Assembly (NCBI GenBank): GCA_003389385.1
Contig: QQVM01000016.1
Location: forward strand, 62,001-126,000
DNA length: 64,000 bases
Source of the DNA: Bacteroidota bacterium
GTDB lineage: Bacteria; Bacteroidota; Bacteroidia; AKYH767-A; 2013-40CM-41-45
Reading direction: 5' to 3'
Shown: in pieces, positions 55,614 through 63,482 of the stretch
Layout: the number at the start of each line of letters is the position of its first letter
Numbering within the stretch: the stretch's first letter is position 1
Made by a program: the position numbers and the translations under genes
The notes under the pieces: model-generated
Databases searched by the model: none
What the model was told of the DNA's origin: nothing
What the model saw: the letters and a program-made list of their open reading frames with translations, nothing else

Positions 55614-55699
55614 GTCAGGTTTTGAACATGAATGATGTAAAAGTCGGATTGCTTTAATCTCCTAAAGGCATCCTTTTTATAACTTTACAGCCATCCTGT

Positions 55700-55706
55700 A
55701 AGGAGG
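55700..55706 (+). promoter_or_regulatory. Unusually strong Shine-Dalgarno sequence before the double Ddl gene
   Basis: AAGGAGG stands ten bases before the ATG at 55717. Most genes in this window have no such sequence, as is normal for Bacteroidota, so either this is chance or this gene is initiated differently. A -7-like TAACTTTA lies just upstream at 55680-55687. Confidence 0.4.
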
Positions 55707-55716
55707 CTGCACTACT

Positions 55717-58419
55717 ATGAAAATGAGAGTTGGAATAATATTCGGAGGCGATTCAAGAGAACGGGAAATTTCATTTGCCGGCGGAAGAACTGTATACGAT
55801 AATCTGAATAAATCTCTCTTCGAAGCTGTTCCGCTGTTTGTCGACAGTTTCAGGAATTTCATTTTAATTGACTGGCAATATATTTACAAAGGCAGCATCC
55901 GTGATTTTTATCCACCTGTTGAATTTCTTCCTGCCTCTGAAAACGATTTTCAGGTTTATGCCGAAAGTCTGGGAGAACGGAATCCACTTCAGGAAGAAAA
56001 ACTATTTTCCAAACTAGGGAAAAAAGTCAGGCCCGATGAACTGACCGATCTCATCGATTTCGCTTTTCTTTGTCTTCATGGTCCTTACGGAGAAGATGGA
56101 AAAATTCAAGGGTTGTTAGAATCCGTCGGCCTCCCCTATTCCGGCTCAGGAATATTATCTTCCGCAATCGGCATCAACAAAGTCATCCAGAAAAAACTGA
56201 TGAAGCATGCAGGTTTCCCCGGACCTGCGTTTACATCGATCAGCAGAAGAGAATGGCTCATTTCTGATAAGAACGCTTTTGAAGTAGTAAAGAAAATTTG
56301 CGGATTCCCTTGCGTTGTTAAATCTGCCAGCCAGGGATCATCAATTGGCGTAAGCATTCTGCATCAGGAAGATAAAAACTCATTCGAGGCCGCTGTAGAC
56401 AAATCGTTTTTCATTCGCAGAGTCAGCAACAAAGAATGGAATGCCATGGAGAAATCTGTCATGGCCGCATACATACGAAACCTCTGTGATATCCGGGAAG
56501 GAATCGGAATCCCTGTCAGACTGAATGCAGGAAAAAAATCTGAAATCATCTTCCATCCAGAAATACTGCTTTCACGTCTCAGTGATTTGTTTGAAGGCGG
56601 AACAGAGCAAGTGATCTTGGAATCGCTGGACTCTGAAAGCGAAGTCCTGGTTGAATCATTTATTGCAGGAAAAGAATTTTCCTGCATTGTGATTCGCAAC
56701 AATGATGGCGAACCGGTCGCTCTTCCTCCTACTGAAATCAGAAAAGGAAAAGAATTGTTTGATTACAGATCCAAATACCTTCCGGGACTTTCGCGAAAAA
56801 TCACTCCGATCCACCTCCCTGAGGAACAGATTGAACTCATTCGAAGTGAATGTGAAAGATTATTTAAATCGCTGGCGTTTAATGTTTATGCCAGAATCGA
56901 CGGCTTTATTGACAATAAGGGAAATGTATTCCTGAACGATCCGAATACAACAAGCGGCATGATGCCTTCTTCCTTCTTCTTTCATCAGGCAGCGGAGATC
57001 GGACTGAATCCTTCTCAGTTTCTCAGCTATATCATCAGAACCTCTTTGCTTGAACGCATTGATGGCATGAAGGATTTTGTAAAACTGCCGGATTTGCTGG
57101 ATCAGCTCGACAGAAACATAATTGAACTGAAGAAAGAAGCAAGAAATAGAATCCGAGTAGCTGTGATCATGGGTGGCTATTCTTCCGAAAGACATATCAG
57201 TGTTGAAAGCGGAAGAAACATTTACGAGAAACTTTCATCGTCTGTTAAATACGAAGCCATTCCTGTTTTCCTTAGCGGCGACAGCAATTCATACCGCCTG
57301 ATTCAGATTCCGGTGAATCTGATGTTGAAAGACAACGCTGATGACATTCGAGAGAAAGCTGAGAATTATGTCAATCATCCTGTCATAGACAGAATCATGA
57401 ATCAATGCCAGGGCATCACTTCTCGATACACCATGGAAGCGAATGTGCTTCACCCGCGTGAGCTCAGTTTTGCAGACCTGGCAGAAATGTGCGATGTGGC
57501 TTTCATCGCACTGCACGGAAGACCTGGTGAAGACGGCGCACTTCAAAACGAACTTGAAAAAGTCGGACTGCCATACAACGGATCCGGAATCGATTCTTCA
57601 CAGATAACAATTAACAAATACGAAACAAACGAAATCCTGAAGAAGAACGGATTTCTTGTCGCTGATCACACTCTTGTGAATGAGGCAGACTGGAGAAAGG
57701 ACAAGAAAGAGCTACTGTCCAGAATTTCTTCCAGATTCACTTTTCCATTTATCGCCAAACCTGTAGATGACGGCTGCAGCAGTGCCGTAAAAAAAATCAG
57801 GAATGAAAAAGAGCTTGATGCATTCGCAGAAATGATATTTCGAAAAAGCGAAGATCATGTTCCCTTACCGGCTGAAATTTTGCAATTGAAGCCGAAAGAA
57901 GAATTCCCGATGAAGAATGAATTTCTTATCGAGGAGCTCATCTCCCGCAATAATGCAAAGCGTTTTTTGGAAATTACCGGAGGACTTCTTACTACCGTAA
58001 ACGATGACGGAACAAGGAACTACCAGGCCTTCGAAGCCAGCGAAGCACTTTCGGAAGGAGACGTGCTTTCACTTGAAGAAAAATTTCTTGCCGGAGAAGG
58101 ACAAAATATTACGCCTGCACGTTATTCCACTGATTCTGACTTAAGAAATAAAATCAGTGAAAAGGTCAAAGCTGAACTTGTCCGTGCAGCACAGGTTCTC
58201 AATGTAGAAGGATATGCCCGAATTGACGCTTTCGTAAGGATCTACGACAACAATAAAACAGAAGTGATTTTTATTGAAGTCAACTCGCTTCCGGGAATGA
58301 CTCCCGCAACCTGCATATTCCACCAGTGCGCCATAGCGGGTTACAAGCCTTATGAGTTCATTGACGCAATACTCGAATATGGCATGCAGAGAAAAAAACA
58401 ACTTCAAAAAATAGCCTGA
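55717..58419 (+). CDS. Tandem double D-alanine-D-alanine ligase-like ATP-grasp protein
   Basis: A 900-aa protein made of two complete Ddl-like halves (about 1-465 and 478-900). Half 1 has GGDSREREIS with Glu15, LHGPYGEDG (120-128), SQGSSIG (205-211), the acceptor-loop Tyr350 in LFDYRSKYLPG and Arg393/Asp395; its magnesium site reads NDPNTTSG, with Asp408 replacing the usual Glu. Half 2 has GGYSSERHIS, LHGRPGEDG (599-607) and Arg835/Asp837, and a normal magnesium site EVNSLPGMT (Glu854, Asn856). Its serine loop is altered (DDGCSSAV) and the loop Tyr is replaced (SLEEKFLAG). Normal Ddl is about 300-370 aa. It is followed by PASTA and rluD, the usual place of ddl in this phylum, so it probably supplies the D-Ala-D-Ala dipeptide for peptidoglycan. 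Confidence 0.88.
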   Translation: MKMRVGIIFGGDSREREISFAGGRTVYDNLNKSLFEAVPLFVDSFRNFILIDWQYIYKGSIRDFYPPVEFLPASENDFQVYAESLGERNPLQEEKLFSKLGKKVRPDELTDLIDFAFLCLHGPYGEDGKIQGLLESVGLPYSGSGILSSAIGINKVIQKKLMKHAGFPGPAFTSISRREWLISDKNAFEVVKKICGFPCVVKSASQGSSIGVSILHQEDKNSFEAAVDKSFFIRRVSNKEWNAMEKSVMAAYIRNLCDIREGIGIPVRLNAGKKSEIIFHPEILLSRLSDLFEGGTEQVILESLDSESEVLVESFIAGKEFSCIVIRNNDGEPVALPPTEIRKGKELFDYRSKYLPGLSRKITPIHLPEEQIELIRSECERLFKSLAFNVYARIDGFIDNKGNVFLNDPNTTSGMMPSSFFFHQAAEIGLNPSQFLSYIIRTSLLERIDGMKDFVKLPDLLDQLDRNIIELKKEARNRIRVAVIMGGYSSERHISVESGRNIYEKLSSSVKYEAIPVFLSGDSNSYRLIQIPVNLMLKDNADDIREKAENYVNHPVIDRIMNQCQGITSRYTMEANVLHPRELSFADLAEMCDVAFIALHGRPGEDGALQNELEKVGLPYNGSGIDSSQITINKYETNEILKKNGFLVADHTLVNEADWRKDKKELLSRISSRFTFPFIAKPVDDGCSSAVKKIRNEKELDAFAEMIFRKSEDHVPLPAEILQLKPKEEFPMKNEFLIEELISRNNAKRFLEITGGLLTTVNDDGTRNYQAFEASEALSEGDVLSLEEKFLAGEGQNITPARYSTDSDLRNKISEKVKAELVRAAQVLNVEGYARIDAFVRIYDNNKTEVIFIEVNSLPGMTPATCIFHQCAIAGYKPYEFIDAILEYGMQRKKQLQKIA

Positions 58420-58430
58420 ATCCGAAACCC

Positions 58431-59186
58431 GTGGGAATATTCAAGTTTCTTACCAGTAAAACTTTCCTGATCAACCTTGCTATTGCTGCCACAATAGTGG
58501 GTGTCGGAATGTTCACTCTGCTTCGTTGGATTGATTCATATACTTTGCACGGTGAAAGCATTGAAGTGCCAGACCTGAAGGGAATGAAAACCGAACAGCT
58601 CGACACCTTCCTGGCAGCACACAGTCTCAGATACCAGATCATAGACTCTCTATATGATACAAGCAAGAAGCCTGGAACTGTTTTAGATCAGGATCCTGCT
58701 TTTGAATCCAGGGTGAAGAAAGACCGGACAATCTATATAACAGTAAACTCTATACTCCCCCCTAAAGTAAAAATGCCTGATCTAATTGATGTTTCACACA
58801 GGCAGGCAGAAGCTATCCTGACTACTTATGGCTTTAAGGTCGGCAGCATTACATTCGAACCGGACCTGGCAAAAAACGCAGTGATTGCTCAACGCTACAA
58901 AGGCCAGTCTATACGTCCGGGTACAGAAATTCCTAAAGGCTCAGTGATCGATTTAGTACTGGGCGACGGAATGGGCAACTTGGACATCGATGTGCCTGAC
59001 CTTACAGGGCTCACAAAAACTGAAGCCTCCTTCGTATTGCGTGGAGCAGGGCTCAACATTGGGAAAGTGGTTTATGACGAAGAAAACCGAAATCAGGAGA
59101 AAGCTAAAATCTATAAGCAGGAACCTGAAGCCGGGCCAAACTCTTCAATCAGAAACGGCGACCCTGTTGACATCTATCTGCGCTGA
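58431..59186 (+). CDS. PASTA-domain membrane protein
   Basis: A 251-aa inner-membrane protein with a short cytoplasmic tail, one membrane segment (residues 12-32) and three PASTA domains in the periplasm. Their openings are IEVPDLKGMKTEQL, VKMPDLIDVSHRQA and IDVPDLTGLTKTEA, each ending in a GxxVxIxV-type strand. PASTA domains bind peptidoglycan fragments in kinases and penicillin-binding proteins; here there is no kinase or transpeptidase domain. The start is GTG at 58431, 11 bp after the double Ddl, consistent with one operon devoted to the cell wall. Confidence 0.9.
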   Translation: MGIFKFLTSKTFLINLAIAATIVGVGMFTLLRWIDSYTLHGESIEVPDLKGMKTEQLDTFLAAHSLRYQIIDSLYDTSKKPGTVLDQDPAFESRVKKDRTIYITVNSILPPKVKMPDLIDVSHRQAEAILTTYGFKVGSITFEPDLAKNAVIAQRYKGQSIRPGTEIPKGSVIDLVLGDGMGNLDIDVPDLTGLTKTEASFVLRGAGLNIGKVVYDEENRNQEKAKIYKQEPEAGPNSSIRNGDPVDIYLR

Positions 59187-59216
59187 TTTATCCTGCTCAA
59201 ATCAAAATAGTTTCCG

Positions 59217-59224
59217 TAATTTTG
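59217..59224 (+). promoter_or_regulatory. -7 box (TAATTTTG) before the T9SS type A protein gene
   Basis: A full match to TAnnTTTG, 31 bases before the ATG at 59256, predicting a leader of about 25 bases. It would give this gene and rluD a promoter independent of the ddl operon. No -33 TTTG is visible. Confidence 0.4.
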
Positions 59225-59255
59225 AGTTTTCCTCAGGGAATTCTCAGGCAACAAT

Positions 59256-61121
59256 ATGACAAAATTTCAATTTATAAAGACCTCGCTGGCCTTCTTGGTT
59301 GCATTTGTACTGATACGCGGGTTGGCAAGTGCTCAGGAACATGTGTACCCTCTTGGAGTGAATCATGTCATCCTTGAATACCTTGAAAAAGATCCTGGTC
59401 TTGTATCGAGAAGAACAGCCATATTCGACACTGTACAGCTTCCCTTCGTGGATGATTTTTCCAGACCGGGCATTTATCCCTTTGACAGTCTTTGGGAAGA
59501 CAAGGATGTTTTCATCAATTCAAATTACGCCAATCGGCCTGTTACAATCGGAGTGGCAACGTTTGACGGACTGGATGCTTTTGGAAGACCACATGACAGC
59601 CTTTCCAGCAGCGATGCGATTGCAGACTACCTGACCTCAAGACCAATTGATCTCGGTGGATTGCAGAATGACCCAACGGTTTGGCTTAGTTTCTTTGTCC
59701 AGCCTCAAGGATTGGGAGACATTCCTGAGCCTCAGGATTCGCTGGTTCTTCAGTTTAAAGACAGCAGCGGAAACTGGAACTGGATGTGGTCTGAAGCAGG
59801 TCGCGCTGATTCAGCATTCAAACGCGTGAACATTCACATCAACGACAATAAATATCTCTACAAAGGATTTCAGTTTCGATTTTACAACATAGCCACAGTA
59901 AACGGAAACAGGGATCACTGGAATCTCGATTATGTCATCCTGAATAAAAACACCGCCGCGAATGACTCCATCCGTGACAATGCATTTATCAATGTCCAAG
60001 GTTCTTTGTTGAATGAATTTTCAGCCATGCCCTACCCTCATTATAAATCGCTGAGCAATCCTGCAAGTGCTGTTCGCACTTCGTTCAGCGATACAATCAG
60101 GAATATTAATTACGGCAACACTTCATTAAACTACATCCTTGAAATTCAGGATGAGCAACAAATCGTTCAGTACTCTTCCATTCCGAGCAACCTGAATTCA
60201 TCTTCAGGAACAAACACGATATTTAACACTACAACTACATACAGCTTCTCCAATTCGCTCCCAAAGGACAGCACTCATTTCCTCTTCAAAAGTTATTTCA
60301 GTCAGCCGGGAATTCTGTCCAACGCGAACAATGATACAAGTTACCACACCCAGTACTTCCATAACTATTACGCATATGATGATGGTTCAGCTGAAATAGC
60401 TTACGGCATCACTGGCAATGCTGATGTAAAACTTGCATACCTGTTTAATGTAAAAATGACAGATACACTCCGCGGAGTTCAGATTTATTTTAATCCTACC
60501 GGACTGAATGTGCATAATAAACTTTTCCAACTGGCAGTATGGAGCCAATTAACAGTCGGCAGCAGCAACGACAATCTGATCTATAAAATGATAGACCAGA
60601 AACCGGCCAATCCCGACAGCATCAATGGCTTTGCCACTTATTATTTCGATTCACTGCTGGTTATTCCTGCAGGAAATATCTATGTAGGCATCATTCAGAA
60701 TGAACCGCAGACACTTTACGGAATCGGTCTAGACCGCAACACAGATTCACGCTCGAAAATGTTTTATCACGTTGACGGTTTCTGGTATCAGACTTCAGTG
60801 AAAGGAAGTTGGATGATAAGACCATTCTTTGGAAAAGAGAGTCCGGTTGTTTCTGTGAATGAAATTAATCCCGAAACATTCGAAGTGACCCTTTATCCAA
60901 ATCCGGCCAATTCCCAATTCAATATTGAAATTCCCGGCAGGACGCATGATGATTACCAAGTAACTATGTTCAATATCACAGGCCAAAAGCTGCTGGAAGA
61001 AAAATTCAACCCTCAGCATATTTATAATACAAAGTTTCTGTCCCCTTCCATTTATTTCGTCAGAATTACTGATAACAGAAAGGGTACTGTTTCTGTCCGC
61101 AAACTAATTATCAGGAATTAA
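59256..61121 (+). CDS. Secreted protein with T9SS type A sorting domain
   Basis: A 621-aa exported protein. Seen: a signal peptide (MTKFQFIKTSLAFLVAFVLIRGLASA), a large beta-rich body with no family I recognise (motifs such as LPFVDDFSRPG near residue 65 and YYAYDDGSAEIAYGI near 375), and a C-terminal type A sorting domain from about residue 545 (VTLYPNPANSQFNIEI, FNITGQKLLEEKF, YFVRITD, VRKLIIRN). The body pattern is common in the phylum's secreted proteins, but its function is not known to me. It lies between the PASTA gene and rluD and has its own -7 box. Confidence 0.87.
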   Translation: MTKFQFIKTSLAFLVAFVLIRGLASAQEHVYPLGVNHVILEYLEKDPGLVSRRTAIFDTVQLPFVDDFSRPGIYPFDSLWEDKDVFINSNYANRPVTIGVATFDGLDAFGRPHDSLSSSDAIADYLTSRPIDLGGLQNDPTVWLSFFVQPQGLGDIPEPQDSLVLQFKDSSGNWNWMWSEAGRADSAFKRVNIHINDNKYLYKGFQFRFYNIATVNGNRDHWNLDYVILNKNTAANDSIRDNAFINVQGSLLNEFSAMPYPHYKSLSNPASAVRTSFSDTIRNINYGNTSLNYILEIQDEQQIVQYSSIPSNLNSSSGTNTIFNTTTTYSFSNSLPKDSTHFLFKSYFSQPGILSNANNDTSYHTQYFHNYYAYDDGSAEIAYGITGNADVKLAYLFNVKMTDTLRGVQIYFNPTGLNVHNKLFQLAVWSQLTVGSSNDNLIYKMIDQKPANPDSINGFATYYFDSLLVIPAGNIYVGIIQNEPQTLYGIGLDRNTDSRSKMFYHVDGFWYQTSVKGSWMIRPFFGKESPVVSVNEINPETFEVTLYPNPANSQFNIEIPGRTHDDYQVTMFNITGQKLLEEKFNPQHIYNTKFLSPSIYFVRITDNRKGTVSVRKLIIRN

Positions 61122-61142
61122 CACTACTCCTGCATTCTTTAC

Positions 61143-62198
61143 ATGTCAGATTCAGAACAATTTAATTCCGGTGATTTTGAAAATCAGGAGCAGGATGAAC
61201 TTTACGAACATCACCGCATCATCGTAGATAAGGGGCAGTCTCTGCTTCGAATTGATAAATTCCTGATGAATCGCCTGGAGCACACATCCAGGAACAGGAT
61301 ACAACAAGCATGCGACGCAGGAAACATCCTTGTGAACGGAAAAGAAATCAAATCGAGTTACAAGGTAAAACCGGGTGACCAGATACAGGTAGTACTACCT
61401 GAACCGGTCAGGGAAATAGAACTAATTCCTCAGAACCTACCGATCAACATCGTTTTTGAAGACCACGATCTGGTGATCCTTGATAAAGCAGCGGGAATGG
61501 TTGTGCATCCTGCCTATGGAAATTATACTGGCACTTTGATGAATGCTTTGGTATATCATTTCTCAAACCTTCCGGCTTCAGAACACAATCTCAACAGACC
61601 AGGCCTGATTCACAGAATAGATAAAAACACCTCCGGCTTGCTCGTCATCGCAAAGACTGAAAAGGCGATGACCAAACTAGCCAAAGAGTTTTTTGACAGG
61701 ACTATTGAAAGAAAATATCTTGCTCTTGTATGGGGAGATTTTAAGGAAGACGAGGGAACTATTACCGGAAATGTAGGCAGAAACCTGAAAGACCGTAAAG
61801 TGATGGATGTATTTCCGGAAGGAGATCACGGAAAGCATGCAGTCACACATTATAAAGTGATAGAACGATTTGGCTATCTGACATTGGTAGAATGCAAACT
61901 TGAAACCGGGAGAACACACCAGATCCGTGTTCACATGAAATATATCAATCATCCCCTTTTTAATGATGAGTCATACGGCGGAAACAGAATTCTCAAGGGA
62001 ACTACATTCAGCAAATACAAGCAATTTGTAGAGAACTGCTTTGAGATAATGCCCAGACAAGCGCTGCATGCCAAAACACTGGGTTTTGTTCATCCTGTGA
62101 ATGGAAAGAAAATGTTCTTTGAAAGTCCGCTTCCTGAGGACTTTTCAACTGTTTTGGAAAAATGGCGGAATTATATCCGGCATAAAAAAGAAGACTAA
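61143..62198 (+). CDS. rluD: Ribosomal large-subunit pseudouridine synthase, RluD family
   Basis: Isomerises specific uridines of 23S rRNA to pseudouridine. The 351-aa product has an S4 RNA-binding domain at about residues 30-100 (LLRIDKFLMNRLEHTSRNRIQ) and the RluA-type catalytic domain with VVHPAYGNYTGTLMNALVYH, HRIDKNTSGLLVIAKT containing the catalytic Asp (near residue 160), KYLALVWG and ETGRTHQIRVHMKYINHP. The positioning close to ddl and PASTA is conserved in Bacteroidota. The exact target uridines (helix 69 for E. coli RluD) are inferred. Confidence 0.93.
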   Translation: MSDSEQFNSGDFENQEQDELYEHHRIIVDKGQSLLRIDKFLMNRLEHTSRNRIQQACDAGNILVNGKEIKSSYKVKPGDQIQVVLPEPVREIELIPQNLPINIVFEDHDLVILDKAAGMVVHPAYGNYTGTLMNALVYHFSNLPASEHNLNRPGLIHRIDKNTSGLLVIAKTEKAMTKLAKEFFDRTIERKYLALVWGDFKEDEGTITGNVGRNLKDRKVMDVFPEGDHGKHAVTHYKVIERFGYLTLVECKLETGRTHQIRVHMKYINHPLFNDESYGGNRILKGTTFSKYKQFVENCFEIMPRQALHAKTLGFVHPVNGKKMFFESPLPEDFSTVLEKWRNYIRHKKED

Positions 62199-62214
62199 GT
62201 TATTCAGCTTTAAA

Positions 62215-63372
62215 TTACTGAGATAACTCCTCTGAATAATCCTTTATCACATTGTAAAGGGTATCCCTTTCAATTGGTCTCCTTCCGCTTTCACGTATGA
62301 GTTCAACAAGCTGCTCTGTTGACAAGGCAGGATTCTGGTCTTCAGCACCTGCCATGCTGTAAATCTTCGTCGAATCATCGATGGTTCCATCCAGATCATC
62401 CACTCCAAATGCCTGGCTTAGCTGAGCCGTGTTTCGACCAATCATCGGCCAGTAGGCTTTCACGTGAGAGAAATTATCGAGGTAAATTCTTGAGACAGCA
62501 TAATTTTTCAGATCTTCAACTACACTGACTTCAGGCACATGTGACATGTCATTTCCCTTATTCCTGAACTTGAGCGGGATGAAGGTATTGAAACCTCCTG
62601 TCACATCCTGCAGCTGACGCAATCTTTCCATATGATGGATTCGGTGAGAATAATCTTCGATGTGACCGTAAAGCATAGTTGCGTTGCTGTGCATTCCCAA
62701 CTTATGTGCGGTTTCATGAATTTCAAGCCACTCATCAGCGTTGCATTTATCTGCGCAAATTTTACTTCTGATTTCTTCATCAAATATCTCCGCGCCTCCA
62801 CCGGGCAAAGAATCAAGCCCTGCTGATTTCATCAGGCGCAAACCTTCTTCTATGTTAACTTTTGCTTTTCTGAACATGTAGTGAAGCTCCACGGCAGTAA
62901 ATCCTTTGATGTGAAGATCAGGTCTGAGCATTCTGATTTCTTTCAATAAGCGTATGAAAAAATCAAGATTCATTTTGGGGTGCACTCCTCCAACGATATG
63001 CACTTCAGTTACAGGTTGACCTTTGTACTTTTTTACCAGATCGAGCATCTGATCCAGACTTAACTCCCAACCTTCTTCCTTTTCCTTCAGCATTCTGGAA
63101 TATGAGCAAAAGTTACAGGTGAATACACAGATATTCGTGGGCTCAATGTGAAAATTCCTGTTGAAGTAAGTCGTCTTACCATTCTTCCGCTCTCTAACCG
63201 CATTCGCAAGTGAGCCTAAAAATCCAAGACTTGCATCGCTGTATAAAATAAGTCCTTCTTCAGGCGTGATTCTCTCAGAAGCAAGCACCTTAGCAGCAAT
63301 TGCTTCAAGCCTTGGATCCCGGTTCTCATCCTGATATATGAAGCTTTCGAAAACAGTTTGATTATAAATCAT
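62215..63372 (-). CDS. mqnE: Aminofutalosine synthase (radical SAM), menaquinone biosynthesis
   Basis: A radical-SAM enzyme of the futalosine route to menaquinone, joining 3-carboxyvinyloxybenzoate and SAM-derived adenosine. The 385-aa product has the 4Fe-4S motif CVFTCNFCSYSR (Cys-x3-... form CxxxCxxC) near residue 80, VHIVGGVHPKMNLDF, and the MqnE-type stretch SLPGGGAEIFDEEIRSKIC followed by HSNATMLYGHIED. The related MqnC is less likely given this stretch. I used the ATG at 63372, which is seven bases after a TATCTTTG box. Other mqn genes are not in the window. Confidence 0.92.
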   Translation of the reverse strand: MIYNQTVFESFIYQDENRDPRLEAIAAKVLASERITPEEGLILYSDASLGFLGSLANAVRERKNGKTTYFNRNFHIEPTNICVFTCNFCSYSRMLKEKEEGWELSLDQMLDLVKKYKGQPVTEVHIVGGVHPKMNLDFFIRLLKEIRMLRPDLHIKGFTAVELHYMFRKAKVNIEEGLRLMKSAGLDSLPGGGAEIFDEEIRSKICADKCNADEWLEIHETAHKLGMHSNATMLYGHIEDYSHRIHHMERLRQLQDVTGGFNTFIPLKFRNKGNDMSHVPEVSVVEDLKNYAVSRIYLDNFSHVKAYWPMIGRNTAQLSQAFGVDDLDGTIDDSTKIYSMAGAEDQNPALSTEQLVELIRESGRRPIERDTLYNVIKDYSEELSQ

Positions 63373-63379
63373 AACAGAA

Positions 63380-63387
63380 CAAAGATA
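63380..63387 (-). promoter_or_regulatory. -7 box (TATCTTTG) of mqnE
   Basis: The minus strand reads TATCTTTG, a full consensus match. Seven bases separate it from the ATG at 63372, so the predicted transcript has at most one untranslated base. Confidence 0.45.
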
Positions 63388-63482
63388 AGCAAAGCCATCC
63401 AAATGAAATCTTCATTGGAAAGGAATTCGTGCATTTCATCCTGATAAAAAACATTATGTATTTTTAAAGCCAGAACATTGCT

